Assembly: GCF_001698225.1 (NCBI RefSeq)
Contig: NZ_CP016594.1
Coordinates: 3,844,001 to 3,908,000, forward strand
Direction: 5' to 3'
DNA: 64,000 nucleotides
DNA from: Gordonia terrae
Lineage (GTDB): Bacteria; Actinomycetota; Actinomycetes; Mycobacteriales; Mycobacteriaceae
Below the pieces are notes generated by a model. That model worked only from the letters and a program-made list of their open reading frames with translations, was not told the origin of the DNA and searched no databases. A program made the position numbers and the translations under genes. This document shows positions 50,843 to 59,426 of this stretch, piece by piece; positions within the stretch are counted from its first letter, which is position 1, and the number at the start of each line of letters is the position of its first letter.

Positions 50843-52260
50843 CGGTGACCGAAGCATTGGTGTCGACGCCATCGGTGTCGGTCTCGGACCGGATCTACGC
50901 TGCTCGCCTGCACGCGGTGCGCGCACGGCCGTACATGGCAACCGCGCTCTACGCCCTGCACCTCATCGAGTCGCCGCTCGTCCCGACCATGAGCGTCGAC
51001 CGCTATTGGCGGTGCTACCTGTCGCCGGCGTTCGTCGCGAGCCGACCCGAGGAAGAGATCGCCGCTCTCCTGGTGCACGAGGTGTCACATCTCCTCCGGG
51101 ATCACGCCGCCCGGTCCGACCGGTACGCCGAGGATCACGGCTTCGACAGCCCGGCCGAACGGTTGCGGATGAACATCGCCGCCGACTTCGAGATCAATGA
51201 CGACGTGTACGGGTCCGGGCTCGTCACGCCCGACGACGCAGTGCACCCGTCCGCACTCGACCTGGACACCGGATTGCTGATGGAGGACTACCTCCGCTGG
51301 TTCAGTCTGGGTCCACGGACCGAGGCGATGGCCTGGCTCGAATGCGGTAGCGGAGGCGACGGCCGACATCGCGAGTGGGAACGGGGGCCGGAGGACGCCG
51401 ATGGTCTGAGCGGCCAGGAGCGCGACGCCGTCCGATTCGCGGTCGCGACGGCGATCTCCGACCGCGCAGGCGATGTCCCGGCCGGCTGGCGGCGGTGGGC
51501 GCACGACGCCGTGCACCCGCCGCAGCCATGGCAGGCCCTGTTGGGCGCCGCGATCCGGGCCGCCGTGTCGACCTCCGGCGTCGGCGACGACTACACCTTC
51601 GGGCGGCCGGCGAGGCGGTCGGTCGCGCTGCCCGGTGTGATCGTGCCCAGTCTTCGACGGACCCCGCCGAAGGTGAGTGTCGTGATCGACACCTCGGGAT
51701 CGGTCAGCGACGCCGAACTCGGCAGCGCGCTGCTCGAGGTCGCCGCGATCGCACGTGCCCTCAGCGGCCGACGCGATCTGCTCACCGTGGTGTCGTGCGA
51801 CGCCGCGGCGCATGTCGCACAACCCATCTGCCGTGCGGAGAGCATCCCGCTACACGGCGGCGGCGGGACCGACCTGCGTACCGGGTTCGACGCCGCCCTG
51901 CGTACCCGACCCGACGTTGTCGTCGCACTGACCGACGGACACACTCCGTGGCCGAGTCACCGGCCCGCCTGCCGCACCATCGTCGGGCTCTTCGCTCGCG
52001 AGTATCGCGCGTATGCCCCGCTCAACGCTCACCCGTGGCCGCATACTCCGGTGGCACCTATTCCGGCGGTGGGTCGGCGCCACCCGACTGGGCGCAGGTC
52101 GTTCGCATCGGCGAGCCGGGCCGGTGAGCGCCTCGAAGGGTCCTCACCACCCACACCACGACCCGCCGCGCCTCGATTTCCGTCCACCTCAGCAGGGTCG
52201 AAGGGCATATTCGGGCTGTCGGGATTTGTTGGCCACGATTCACGGGTGTCGGACCTCTAA
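50839..52260 (+). CDS. VWA-like protein with HExxH metallopeptidase-like N-terminus (DUF2201), probable C-terminal frameshift
   Basis: Open frame of 473 codons. The N-terminal DUF2201-type domain has LLVHEVSHLLRDHA (His80, Glu81, His84) and the later acidic segment MNIAADFEINDD, a zinc metallopeptidase-like arrangement. The C-terminal VWA domain has the MIDAS motif VVIDTSGSVSD (Asp284), GGGTDLRTGFDAAL and VVVALTDGHTPWP. After about residue 390 this frame turns into Pro/Arg-rich sequence, while the family-like ending APPDWAQVVRIGEPGR lies in another frame and stops at 52127. So the native gene probably ended at 52127 and has suffered an indel near 52000-52030. The present frame runs into an IS element. 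Confidence 0.82.
   Translation: MTVTEALVSTPSVSVSDRIYAARLHAVRARPYMATALYALHLIESPLVPTMSVDRYWRCYLSPAFVASRPEEEIAALLVHEVSHLLRDHAARSDRYAEDHGFDSPAERLRMNIAADFEINDDVYGSGLVTPDDAVHPSALDLDTGLLMEDYLRWFSLGPRTEAMAWLECGSGGDGRHREWERGPEDADGLSGQERDAVRFAVATAISDRAGDVPAGWRRWAHDAVHPPQPWQALLGAAIRAAVSTSGVGDDYTFGRPARRSVALPGVIVPSLRRTPPKVSVVIDTSGSVSDAELGSALLEVAAIARALSGRRDLLTVVSCDAAAHVAQPICRAESIPLHGGGGTDLRTGFDAALRTRPDVVVALTDGHTPWPSHRPACRTIVGLFAREYRAYAPLNAHPWPHTPVAPIPAVGRRHPTGRRSFASASRAGERLEGSSPPTPRPAAPRFPSTSAGSKGIFGLSGFVGHDSRVSDL
52208..52211. repeat. Left copy of IS target duplication (TATT)
   Basis: TATT directly precedes the left inverted repeat and is repeated at 54142-54145 directly after the right one, as expected for a 4-bp target-site duplication made on insertion. 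Confidence 0.85.
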
Positions 52261-54141
52261 ATCGGGCTTTGAACTGCGATGATGTGTGGATGGCGAAGGA
52301 TTATCGGCCGGTTGATCGTGACCAGGTATTCCTGCTTCCTCCGGATATGCGGGACTGGGTCGGCCGCGATGACCCGGTATGGCTGGTGATCGCCACGGTG
52401 CAACGGATGAACACCGCCTCCGTGCACAAGCTGCGCAAGACCGGCGGTGTCGGGCGGCGTGGCTATGACCCGGACATGTTGTTGACCTTGCTGATTTGGG
52501 CGTGGGCTCATGGGCAACGGTCCTCGCGGCAGATCGAGCGTTTGTGCCATCGGGACCTGACCTACCGGGTCATCTGCGCTGGCGATGTCCCCGATCACTC
52601 CACGATCGCCCAGTTCCGCAAAGATGCCTCGGCGGTGATGGCTGATTTGTTCGCTGAGTCGTTGACGGTGTGCGCGCAGCTAGGGATGGGCCAGTTGGGT
52701 GTCGTCGCTCTTGATGGAGTCAAGATCGCCTCGAATGCCTCGCAGTCGGCCAACCGCACAGAGAAGCATCTGGTCAAAGAACGTCAGGCAGAGGCTCAAC
52801 AGCTCCGCAGCAAGCTCAAAGACGTTGGTGCACAGTCGGATGCCGAACATGCCGCCAACGATGACGATGGCGATGGCGATGGCGGTGACGAGATCCCGCC
52901 GGGTCTCATCAATGCTCCCGGCGCTGAACGGCTCGCCCGAATCGACGCTGCGTTGGCTTCGGCTCGCGAGCACAACCAGGCAGCGCGAGACGCCAAGCCG
53001 ACCCAGACGCGCGCAGAGATCAACCGTGATCACACGGTTCGGCGCCGCGCGGCCGAAGACGCCAAAGCCCAGCAGTGGGTGGTGGCCTACACCGCCCATC
53101 TCGCCGGTGACGGCGACTATCCAGGGGCGCCGCCGATGGCGGCGCAGCTTCAGGCCGCTGTGCTGCGGTTGAGCAAAGCACGTGCTGATCAGCAGACCAA
53201 GATCGATGCGTGGGAACGCAAACCGCGTAAACGTAGGCCGCCGAGCGCAGTTGATGACCACAGCTCAGTTCGACAAGCGCGCACACGTGTTAAGCGGGCC
53301 GAGGTCCTGGACGCGCAGCTGCGTGCCCGGCGTGTGGCCGAGGACGAAACCTACGCCGCCGCGATCGTGGCCGCCCGCAACCACACTCGCACACCACATC
53401 GGGCCAATACCGACACCCGCCGCAACATCACCGACCCGCAGTCCCGGGCCCTGTCGTTGCGTGGTGGTGGCTGGATCCAGGGATACAACTGTCAAGCCGT
53501 CACCAGCAGCGACGGCTTGATCATCGCGACCATGGTCACCAACGGGGCCATCGATACCCCACACTTCGTACCGATGATGAACAAGGCCGTCGCCGCCGCT
53601 GAACACATTCAGTCCCACCAGCACCCACCACCGGACACGCCGGGAATCGGGCTCTTGCTCGCCGATGCCGGCTACCACTCTGAAGCCAACATCACCGCCG
53701 CTGGACCCGACCGGCTCATCGCTTCGACCAAAACCCACAAACTTCGCGTGGCGCGCGCCGAACACTCCACCACCGAAACCACGGCATCCTCACCGGCCCA
53801 ATCAGATACCGTCGCCACCCCGATCGAGGCAATGGCAACCCGATTGCTCACCGAAGAAGGCCACGCCGCCTACAACAGACGCAGCCACATCGCGGAAACA
53901 CCGTTCGGGTGGGCTAAACACACCCTCGGTTTCCGTCGATTCACCGGCCGCGGACTCGCACGAGCAAACGCCGAGTTCACCTTCCACGCCATGGTCAACA
54001 ACATCTGCAAAGCCCTCACCGCCGGCCACCTCGCCACAACCTGACCCGTCACGGGGGCCACACCCCCTCACAGCCCAGAGCTCTCGTGATCCCCGGAGAC
54101 CACCGGGAAGACCACCGGGAACTTCAAATCCCGACAGCCCG
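52212..54141 (+). mobile_element. Complete IS1182-family insertion sequence (1930 bp)
   Basis: Bounded by perfect 17-bp inverted repeats CGGGCTGTCGGGATTTG (52212-52228, and reverse complement 54125-54141) and flanked by TATT duplications. It carries one full-length transposase. Removing the element and one TATT restores AGGGCA-TAT-TGCCCT, a 6-bp-stem hairpin, so the target was a palindrome, probably the terminator of the MoxR-VWA cassette. An intact transposase, perfect repeats and intact duplication suggest a recent, possibly active insertion. Confidence 0.92.
52290..54044 (+). CDS. IS1182 family transposase
   Basis: 584 aa DDE transposase. The N-terminal DNA-binding domain runs from MAKDYRPVDRDQVFLLPPDM through the IS1182-typical YDPDMLLTLLIWAWAHGQRS and VPDHSTIAQFRKDASAV. 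The catalytic core has VVALDGVKIASNASQSANRT, then GIGLLLADAGYHSE, and the conserved end NRRSHIAETPFGWAKHTLGF. An insertion of charged low-complexity sequence (Asp/Gly run near residue 195) separates the first and second catalytic regions, as in many family members. The ATG at 52290 fits the family start; an in-frame ATG at 52269 would add seven residues. Confidence 0.94.
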   Translation: MAKDYRPVDRDQVFLLPPDMRDWVGRDDPVWLVIATVQRMNTASVHKLRKTGGVGRRGYDPDMLLTLLIWAWAHGQRSSRQIERLCHRDLTYRVICAGDVPDHSTIAQFRKDASAVMADLFAESLTVCAQLGMGQLGVVALDGVKIASNASQSANRTEKHLVKERQAEAQQLRSKLKDVGAQSDAEHAANDDDGDGDGGDEIPPGLINAPGAERLARIDAALASAREHNQAARDAKPTQTRAEINRDHTVRRRAAEDAKAQQWVVAYTAHLAGDGDYPGAPPMAAQLQAAVLRLSKARADQQTKIDAWERKPRKRRPPSAVDDHSSVRQARTRVKRAEVLDAQLRARRVAEDETYAAAIVAARNHTRTPHRANTDTRRNITDPQSRALSLRGGGWIQGYNCQAVTSSDGLIIATMVTNGAIDTPHFVPMMNKAVAAAEHIQSHQHPPPDTPGIGLLLADAGYHSEANITAAGPDRLIASTKTHKLRVARAEHSTTETTASSPAQSDTVATPIEAMATRLLTEEGHAAYNRRSHIAETPFGWAKHTLGFRRFTGRGLARANAEFTFHAMVNNICKALTAGHLATT

Positions 54142-54145
54142 TATT
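54125..54145. repeat. Right inverted repeat and target duplication of the IS
   Basis: 54125-54141 is the exact reverse complement of the left 17-bp end; 54142-54145 is the second TATT. The following GCCCT completes the interrupted hairpin stem begun by AGGGC at 52202. Confidence 0.88.
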
Positions 54146-54310
54146 GCCCTCGGAGGACGCTCACGAGGACGTGAAATTCCCGAACCACCGACCGATCCGC
54201 CGCGTCCCGGTCGAATGGTCATCCGCGTCGAGCACCGCCCGACGAAACGCGGGGCCGAACGATCCGGTAGATCTGGGGTGCGGCCAGTCGCAGGGAAGGT
54301 GACGCAACCG

Positions 54311-55168
54311 ATGACACGGTCAGACGTGAACCCCGAGCGGATCCTGTGGCGGGCCTACGAGCCGATCCACGCGATCTGCTACTTCGATCCGCTGTTCGCG
54401 ACTGTCATGGCCGAGAGCGGGCTGACCGGCTGGTGGAACGGCTACTTCGCCGGGCGCGCCTCCCCGCTCGGCGCGTCGCCGCCGGAAGTGGTCTCGGCGC
54501 TGTTCTACGGGTTCGCCCCGGCGATGGTCGCCCGAGCGATCCCCAAGGTGTGGACTCGCATCACTCCGCGGGATGCCCTCGACGCTCGTTTCGACGCCGC
54601 CGAGCGAGTCCTCGGTGAGCACGCGTCGGCCGGATCGACCGATGACCTGCGCCGGGCCACCGACAATCTGGAACATGCTGTCGACGCCCTCTCCCACGAC
54701 GGGCGGGCTCTGGCCGCCGCGTGGAGTTCCGTTGCCCGACCCGCGTCGATGCTGGGGCGATTGTGGTTGGCCACCACCGTTCTCCGTGAACACCGCGGCG
54801 ACGGTCATGTCGCGGCCGCTACCGCCGCCGGCCTGACCGGACTGCAGGCGTCGATGACCCACATCGCCGGCGGGCACGTCGACCGGACGCTCATCCAGGA
54901 CAATCGCGGCTGGACCGACCACCAGTGGGACAGCGCACGCCGCTCCCTCGAGGACATCGGAATCCTCTCTGGCGACGGAACTCTGACCGACCGCGGCGCC
55001 GCCCTTCGTGAACAGGTCGAGGAGACCACCGACCACCTCGCCAATTCGAGCGTCCGTTTCCTGCCCGACTCCGACTGGACCGTCCGGGTCCTCCGGTCGC
55101 TGTCACATGCGCTCGTCGATCGTGGCGTGATCCCCTTCCCCAATCCCATCGGGGTGCCGCGCCCCTGA
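54311..55168 (+). CDS. SCO6745 family protein
   Basis: 285 aa mostly helical protein of the actinobacterial SCO6745 family (winged-helix-like, sometimes annotated MarR-like). Signatures: ILWRAYEPIHAICYFDPLF, a Gly/Trp-rich GLTGWWNGYFAGRASPLG and the C-terminal GWTDHQWDSARRSLEDIGIL followed by LTDRGAALREQVEETTD, which looks like a winged helix ending. ATG 54311 has AGGTGA upstream. The 161 bp between the IS and this start show no other feature. Molecular role unknown. Confidence 0.75.
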   Translation: MTRSDVNPERILWRAYEPIHAICYFDPLFATVMAESGLTGWWNGYFAGRASPLGASPPEVVSALFYGFAPAMVARAIPKVWTRITPRDALDARFDAAERVLGEHASAGSTDDLRRATDNLEHAVDALSHDGRALAAAWSSVARPASMLGRLWLATTVLREHRGDGHVAAATAAGLTGLQASMTHIAGGHVDRTLIQDNRGWTDHQWDSARRSLEDIGILSGDGTLTDRGAALREQVEETTDHLANSSVRFLPDSDWTVRVLRSLSHALVDRGVIPFPNPIGVPRP

Positions 55169-55217
55169 GCGGGGCATTCCGGCCGGTTCCGCCGGTGGGC
55201 CGACTACTCTGGCCGCC

Positions 55218-55595
55218 ATGATCACCGCGGTACACACACTGATCTACTGCGACGACCCAGAGGCCGCCCGCGCCTTTTTTCGCGACGTCCTCGCCTTCCC
55301 GCACGTCGACACCGGTGGCGGATGGCTGATCTTCCAGACCGGCCCCAGCGAGTTGGGCGCGCACCCCGACAAGTGGGAGCACGAAGGGACCGCCGGCCGC
55401 ACCGATCAGAAGTTCGATGTGTCGTTCATGTGCGACGACCTCGAGTCGACGATGGACGAACTCTCCGCGCGGGGCGCCGAATTCGTCGGCGCTCCGACCG
55501 ACGAGGGATGGGGCGTGACCGTCGGGATCAAGGTTCCCGGCGCCGGGCAGATCACCTTGTACGAGCCGAAATACCCGCCGCCCGCGCTCCGGTGA
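55218..55595 (+). CDS. VOC family protein
   Basis: 125 aa single vicinal-oxygen-chelate protein: TLIYCDDPEAARAFFRDVLA in the first module and VSFMCDDLESTMDELSARGA in the second, ending GAGQITLYEPKYP. Related proteins include bleomycin/fosfomycin-resistance-like and glyoxalase-like members; nothing points to a specific ligand. 49 bp after the SCO6745-family gene, same strand. Confidence 0.85.
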   Translation: MITAVHTLIYCDDPEAARAFFRDVLAFPHVDTGGGWLIFQTGPSELGAHPDKWEHEGTAGRTDQKFDVSFMCDDLESTMDELSARGAEFVGAPTDEGWGVTVGIKVPGAGQITLYEPKYPPPALR

Positions 55596-55703
55596 CCGGT
55601 CGGGCCGATGGTCGCGCGTCGCTCATTCGGTCGCATGAAAGCCGATCTCGCCGAGCGTCACGCGCGGTAATCTCCCGAGGTCACCGACCATGAGGAGCCG
55701 ACC

Positions 55704-56684
55704 GTGGGCAGTCCCTACGACCCCAATCAGCCGACCGCCATGGGTCCGCAGGGGCCGCAGCAACCCGGATGGCCGCCGGCCGGCGGTCACCAACCCGGTG
55801 GACCGCACGCGACTCCGGGTCAGCCGCCGCAGGGCGGGCAGCCCTACGGTCAGCAGCCATACGGCCAACAACCTTTCGGACAGCAGCCGTACGGCCAACA
55901 ACCTTTCGGTCAACAACCGTTCGGTCAACAGCCATACGGCCAGCAACCCTTCGGTCAGCAACCGCCGCCCCCGTCTTCCGGCGGCGGCAAGAAATGGTGG
56001 TTCATCGGCGGCGGCGGACTGGTCCTCATCGTGATCGTCGTCGTGGCGGTGGTACTGGCCCTCACCCTGAGCGGGGGCGAGGACGAGCCATCGACACCGA
56101 CCGCCTCGGCGCTCGATCTCGTCCTGCCCGAGGACCAGTTCCCGGACATCACGGGCGATTTCACCACCGAGACGGGTAGCACCGACGACGACGACAGCAC
56201 CGTGGACAACGAAAAGTGCGCAACGCTGGTCGACTCGCAGCAGACCACCGGCGAACGAGCCGAACGTGAGCTCACCGAGACCTCGTCGTCGAGCGATATC
56301 CTCTTCGGACTCGACAACTACAGTGCGGATGTCACCAAGCCGGCCGACAACGGTTACGACGACTTCGACGAGATCGTTTCCGCCTGTTCGTCGTTCACGC
56401 TGACACTCGACGACGGTGATGTCCCGGTTGCGCTCACGCTCGAAGAGGTCGAGCTGCCGATAGACAGTGACTACAAGGCGGTACGGATGACCGGCGCGTA
56501 CGAGGTCGGTGCATTCCAGCTCAACCTGGCGGGAATCATCGTGATCGGCGAGGAGCGGGGCGTGTCGTTCTCGGTCACGCACAACACCGTCGACGACACC
56601 CCGCCCGCCGCGGACCCCGAGGTCAGCAACAACCTGGCCGAGATGTTCAAGGCGCAGCGACAGATCATCACCGACGCTGCCTAG
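55704..56684 (+). CDS. Single-pass membrane protein with (Y/F)GQQP repeats and an extracytoplasmic domain
   Basis: 326 aa. GTG start at 55704 with GAGGAG 7 nt upstream. Residues 1-95 are Gly/Pro/Gln-rich and contain eight consecutive pentads of YGQQP or FGQQP (residues 48-87). A transmembrane helix follows (about 98-122, within [20 protein letters not shown]). The exported remainder, about 200 residues, has an acidic linker and a globular domain with two Cys ([10 protein letters not shown] and [10 protein letters not shown]) that could form a disulfide. The layout resembles mycobacterial sensor-domain proteins with disordered cytoplasmic tails. The 3' end overlaps the convergent hydrolase by 17 bp. 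Confidence 0.75.
   Translation: MGSPYDPNQPTAMGPQGPQQPGWPPAGGHQPGGPHATPGQPPQGGQPYGQQPYGQQPFGQQPYGQQPFGQQPFGQQPYGQQPFGQQPPPPSSGGGKKWWFIGGGGLVLIVIVVVAVVLALTLSGGEDEPSTPTASALDLVLPEDQFPDITGDFTTETGSTDDDDSTVDNEKCATLVDSQQTTGERAERELTETSSSSDILFGLDNYSADVTKPADNGYDDFDEIVSACSSFTLTLDDGDVPVALTLEEVELPIDSDYKAVRMTGAYEVGAFQLNLAGIIVIGEERGVSFSVTHNTVDDTPPAADPEVSNNLAEMFKAQRQIITDAA
55845..55964 (+). repeat. 15-bp coding repeat, eight copies
   Basis: Eight in-frame copies of a 15-bp unit such as TACGGCCAACAACCT or TTCGGTCAACAACCG encode the GQQP pentads. Third positions vary (CAG/CAA, GGT/GGC), so the repeat is kept at protein level as well as by recent duplication. Confidence 0.9.
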
Positions 56685-57384
56685 AGTTTCTCCGCTCGCC
56701 GAGGAGCATCTGCGCCAACGCAACCGGGTCGTCGAAGATGCTCATGTGCCAGGCTCCGGCGCGAACGACGAAGTCCGAACCCGGGATTCGACGATGCATG
56801 GCTTCCATGGAGGCGATGTCGGAGACCGTGTCGTGTTCGGCCGCGAGCACGGTCACCGGGCACGAGATCGACGCCGTGCGTTGCGAACAGTCGAAGTGGG
56901 CGATCGCGCGGAGCGCCGACGCCCAGGACGCGTGGTCCGCTGCGGCCACGGCCTCGCGAGCGTAGCGGACGACCGGTCCATCGTTGCGCAATTCGTCCGC
57001 GCTGAACCAGCGTCCGAGTGTGCCGTCGACGTCGACGGACCCCACTTCGACGGCGGCGGCCACCGCGTCGAATGCCGGGAAGGGCGTGTCCCGCGTGCAC
57101 AACAGGGTGAGGCGCGAGACGAGATCGGGCCGCGCGATCGCGAGTTCGAGTGCGACCTGCCCACCGAAGGAATGGCCCACCACATGCCAGGGCGCTTCGG
57201 CTGCGGCCGACTCCGCGACGTCCTCGGCAAGCCGTTGCTGCAGACCGGAACCTCTATAGCCAGGCGGAGGCACCATCTCGGGGGTGATCACGTGCCCGTT
57301 CCCGGACAGTTCAGCCCGCACGCCGTCCCAGACTTCGGGTGACAGCGGGGTGCCCGGTAGTAGGAGCCAGCGCGCCAGAGGCAC
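56668..57384 (-). CDS. Alpha/beta hydrolase
   Basis: 238 aa. Start GTG 57384 overlaps the upstream DUF732 stop (TAGTG), giving the fold's usual opening [20 protein letters not shown]. The nucleophile elbow is [17 protein letters not shown]; the acid is likely Asp in [10 protein letters not shown]; the His is in [13 protein letters not shown]. Esterase- or lyase-like members of this group act on small esters; no substrate can be named. Coupled to the DUF732 gene. Confidence 0.85.
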   Translation of the reverse strand: MPLARWLLLPGTPLSPEVWDGVRAELSGNGHVITPEMVPPPGYRGSGLQQRLAEDVAESAAAEAPWHVVGHSFGGQVALELAIARPDLVSRLTLLCTRDTPFPAFDAVAAAVEVGSVDVDGTLGRWFSADELRNDGPVVRYAREAVAAADHASWASALRAIAHFDCSQRTASISCPVTVLAAEHDTVSDIASMEAMHRRIPGSDFVVRAGAWHMSIFDDPVALAQMLLGERRNSRQRR

Positions 57385-57782
57385 TACGAACAGGCTGTCT
57401 CTTGGATCATGATGAACAGCTGGCCGGCTTGCCCCTCGCGGATGCCCAAGTCGTCGGCCAGCCACCTGACAATGTCGTTCGAACCCGTTCCGTTACTCAG
57501 TGACTGGCAGACTCCGCGGGCGATCTGCAAGAGTCGTGTGCGATCGGTGGGCACGCCCTGCATGTCGAATCGCAGTCTCTGATCGATGAAGGCGTCCTCG
57601 CCGGGACGGGCGGGGCGCACGTCGCTCCAACAGTTCCACGGACTCGTGTGAGCTCCGCAGTAGCCTGGTTGTCCCGGTGCAGGAATCGTGGTCGGGGGAC
57701 CCGCGAAGGCCACGCCGCTACCCATGACCAAAGCCGCGGCGATTCCGCCGGAAACCACCATTCCGCGGGCGCTTCGACGCAT
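57384..57782 (-). CDS. Secreted DUF732 family protein
   Basis: 132 aa. A signal peptide (SARGMVVSGGIAAALVMGSG, cleavage near VAFA-GP) is followed by a small Cys-containing region (YCGAHTSPWNCW) and a helical DUF732 domain: AFIDQRLRFDMQGVPTDRTR, GVCQSLSNGTGSNDIVRWLA and a terminal Cys. DUF732 is nearly restricted to mycobacteria and relatives, supporting the host assignment. Paired Cys suggest disulfides. Function unknown. Confidence 0.8.
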   Translation of the reverse strand: MRRSARGMVVSGGIAAALVMGSGVAFAGPPTTIPAPGQPGYCGAHTSPWNCWSDVRPARPGEDAFIDQRLRFDMQGVPTDRTRLLQIARGVCQSLSNGTGSNDIVRWLADDLGIREGQAGQLFIMIQETACS

Positions 57783-58126
57783 AGCCGGTCCCCCGTGATC
57801 TCGGTCGAGTGAATGGACCAAGACTAGCCTCCCCGGATGCCACAACCACAGCGAATTCGAGTATGTGTCCTTCGATCAGGTCGATCACGCCAACGGAGCA
57901 CTCCCAGAGCGGCCGGCCACGTGTTGCGCCGCACTACTATTCAGTCGGTCCCGATCAACTGTCCCACTGTGGGCTTCGCAAGTCGATCGGCGATGCGCAC
58001 CGGCGTCCCGCGGAGTCCATCAGCGCGTTGAGCCGAACAGATGAAATCGAAACATCCCGCGACGGGCGGAAGAGTCCCCTGAATATGCTCGGGCGTCTGT
58101 TCCCACCTCTCGAAAACGGAGCCACT
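57783..58126. other. Divergent intergenic region without a recognisable gene
   Basis: 344 bp between the DUF732 gene (minus) and the DUF4234 gene (plus). An open frame crosses it but is not gene-like in composition. It should hold promoters for both sides; I see no palindrome or hairpin worth naming. Confidence 0.5.
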
Positions 58127-58525
58127 GTGACCCACTTCCCCGGACAACCTGTACCCGTGATTCGCAAGCAGGGCGCCTGGACGCTCTGGTGGCTCACGGT
58201 CATCACCTGCGGCGTCTACTACTTCATCTGGTACGACAGAATCAATTCCGAACTGGCCACCGCTACCGGCGACGCACGAACCGCCTGGACACAATGGTGG
58301 TCCCAGCTCATCCCGTTCTACGGGCTCGTCGGCCTCCACCACACTGCCCAGAGACTCAACGAGGCGCATACCGCTGCAGGCTCCACCACGCAGGTTTCGC
58401 CGCTGGTGACATGGTTTTGGGCACCCGCTTGGTTTGGCTCACAGACTCGCTACCTACAGCGTCGACTCAACACGCTCGCCGATGTACAGGCTGCTGGGCG
58501 AGTGACTGAACCCCGCGCGGCATAG
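58127..58525 (+). CDS. DUF4234 domain membrane protein
   Basis: 132 aa from the GTG at 58127, which has GGAG five nt upstream; ATG 58085 would add 14 residues. Two or three hydrophobic helices: TLWWLTVITCGVYYFIWYDR (the DUF4234 hallmark, W-x-x-x-x-x-T-x-G-x-Y-x-F-x-W), WTQWWSQLIPFYGLVGLHH, and VSPLVTWFWAPAWFGS. A short charged tail follows. Small membrane protein of unknown role. Confidence 0.75.
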   Translation: MTHFPGQPVPVIRKQGAWTLWWLTVITCGVYYFIWYDRINSELATATGDARTAWTQWWSQLIPFYGLVGLHHTAQRLNEAHTAAGSTTQVSPLVTWFWAPAWFGSQTRYLQRRLNTLADVQAAGRVTEPRAA

Positions 58526-58579
58526 CGCACCCGAGGCCCACGGGCATCGAGCACGCTCGTCTTGCACACCCTTGCAAGC

Positions 58580-58989
58580 GTGAGTTCGACGAGCCCCCCA
58601 GTGCCACCGACAGTTCCGTCCTCTCGCAGCGAGGTCCGCCGATCCACCAATTCACCACTATCCGATTGATCTCGACCATGTCTTCACCACTTTCGTCCGG
58701 ACGATCGGGGCCTGGTGGCCGCTACAACCGATGTCCATCGGCGGACCGGGCCCGCACCGTGAAGGTCGACGAGTACACGAGCGGGACCGAGGTCGAGCTG
58801 GCGTTCACCGCTCTCGGTCCGACACTGACGCGAGTGTCCGTGGAGCACCGTGGCTGGGAGCATCTCACCGAGGACCAGTTGCGCGAAGACTGCGCCACCC
58901 CAGGCGGTTACAGCTCCGGCGCGTACTCCGGCGGCTGGGCCGCAGCTCTGGCGGCGTCGGTCGCCGCCATCGAATCCACACTCCCCTGA
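58580..58989 (+). pseudogene. SRPBCC/AHSA1 domain pseudogene
   Basis: Recognisable pieces lie in three different frames. From GTG 58580: a Ser/Pro start ending SEVRRSTNSPLSD then a stop. From about 58660 in the next frame: DLDHVFTTFVRTIGAWWPLQ, the N-terminal helix of AHSA1 proteins. From about 58770 in the third: YTSGTEVELAFTALGPTLTR, VSVEHRGWEHLTEDQ and YSGGWAAALAASVAAIE, the C-terminal half. About 50 residues expected between GWWP and TEVELAF are missing, so there is a deletion plus at least one further indel. The intact YciI gene follows 18 bp later. Confidence 0.8.
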
Positions 58990-59007
58990 TTACAGGAGGC
59001 TCATCGC

Positions 59008-59307
59008 ATGTCCCACTTCGTGTACAAACTCGTCCCGCCCAGGCCCACCTTCGGTCCCGGGGACATGTCCGACGACGAGGCCGCCATCATAGGCCGACAC
59101 AGCGCGTACTGGTCGGGTCTCCTCGCCGACGGCACCGCAGTCATCTTCGGACCGGTGGTCGACCCGGCCGGGAACTGGGGCCTGGGCGTCGTGCGCGCAG
59201 ATTCCGAGGACGCGGTCCGGGCGATCAGTGCCGCCGACCCGGCCGTCACCTCCGGCCTCGCCCGCGTCGAGATACTCCCCATGCCCGTGGGCATCGGGCG
59301 CGATTGA
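59008..59307 (+). CDS. YciI-like protein
   Basis: 99 aa ferredoxin-like dimeric alpha-beta protein. HFVYKLVPPRPTFGPGDMSD at the start, then IIGRHSAYWSGLLADGTAVI with the His common in YciI, and VDPAGNWGLGVVRADSED follow the family. A GGAGG-like sequence (caggaggctc) precedes the ATG. It follows an SRPBCC pseudogene; SRPBCC and YciI genes are often paired, suggesting it once had a working partner. Function not established. Confidence 0.85.
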   Translation: MSHFVYKLVPPRPTFGPGDMSDDEAAIIGRHSAYWSGLLADGTAVIFGPVVDPAGNWGLGVVRADSEDAVRAISAADPAVTSGLARVEILPMPVGIGRD

Positions 59308-59426
59308 CCGTCGCGACCTCGCCGCAGCACTGTCCCCACCGTCGCGTCGGAATGTTGCCGCGGATCGCGCCGACGTGATGTGACCGACTTCCCGCGGCGC
59401 CCGCGTCGAGTCACTACACTGGCCAA

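Noticed and set aside
49535..52127. MoxR-VWA pair considered as a magnesium or cobalt chelatase
   Set aside because: No large chelatase subunit or tetrapyrrole genes are present, and the VWA protein has the DUF2201-type HExxH N-terminus instead.
50839..52260. Programmed frameshift in the VWA gene
   Set aside because: No obvious slippery sequence with a downstream hairpin was seen in 51980-52040; an ordinary indel is simpler.
55845..55964. Repeat cluster considered as CRISPR or variable-number element
   Set aside because: In-frame 15-bp coding repeats with third-position variation inside a well-supported gene.
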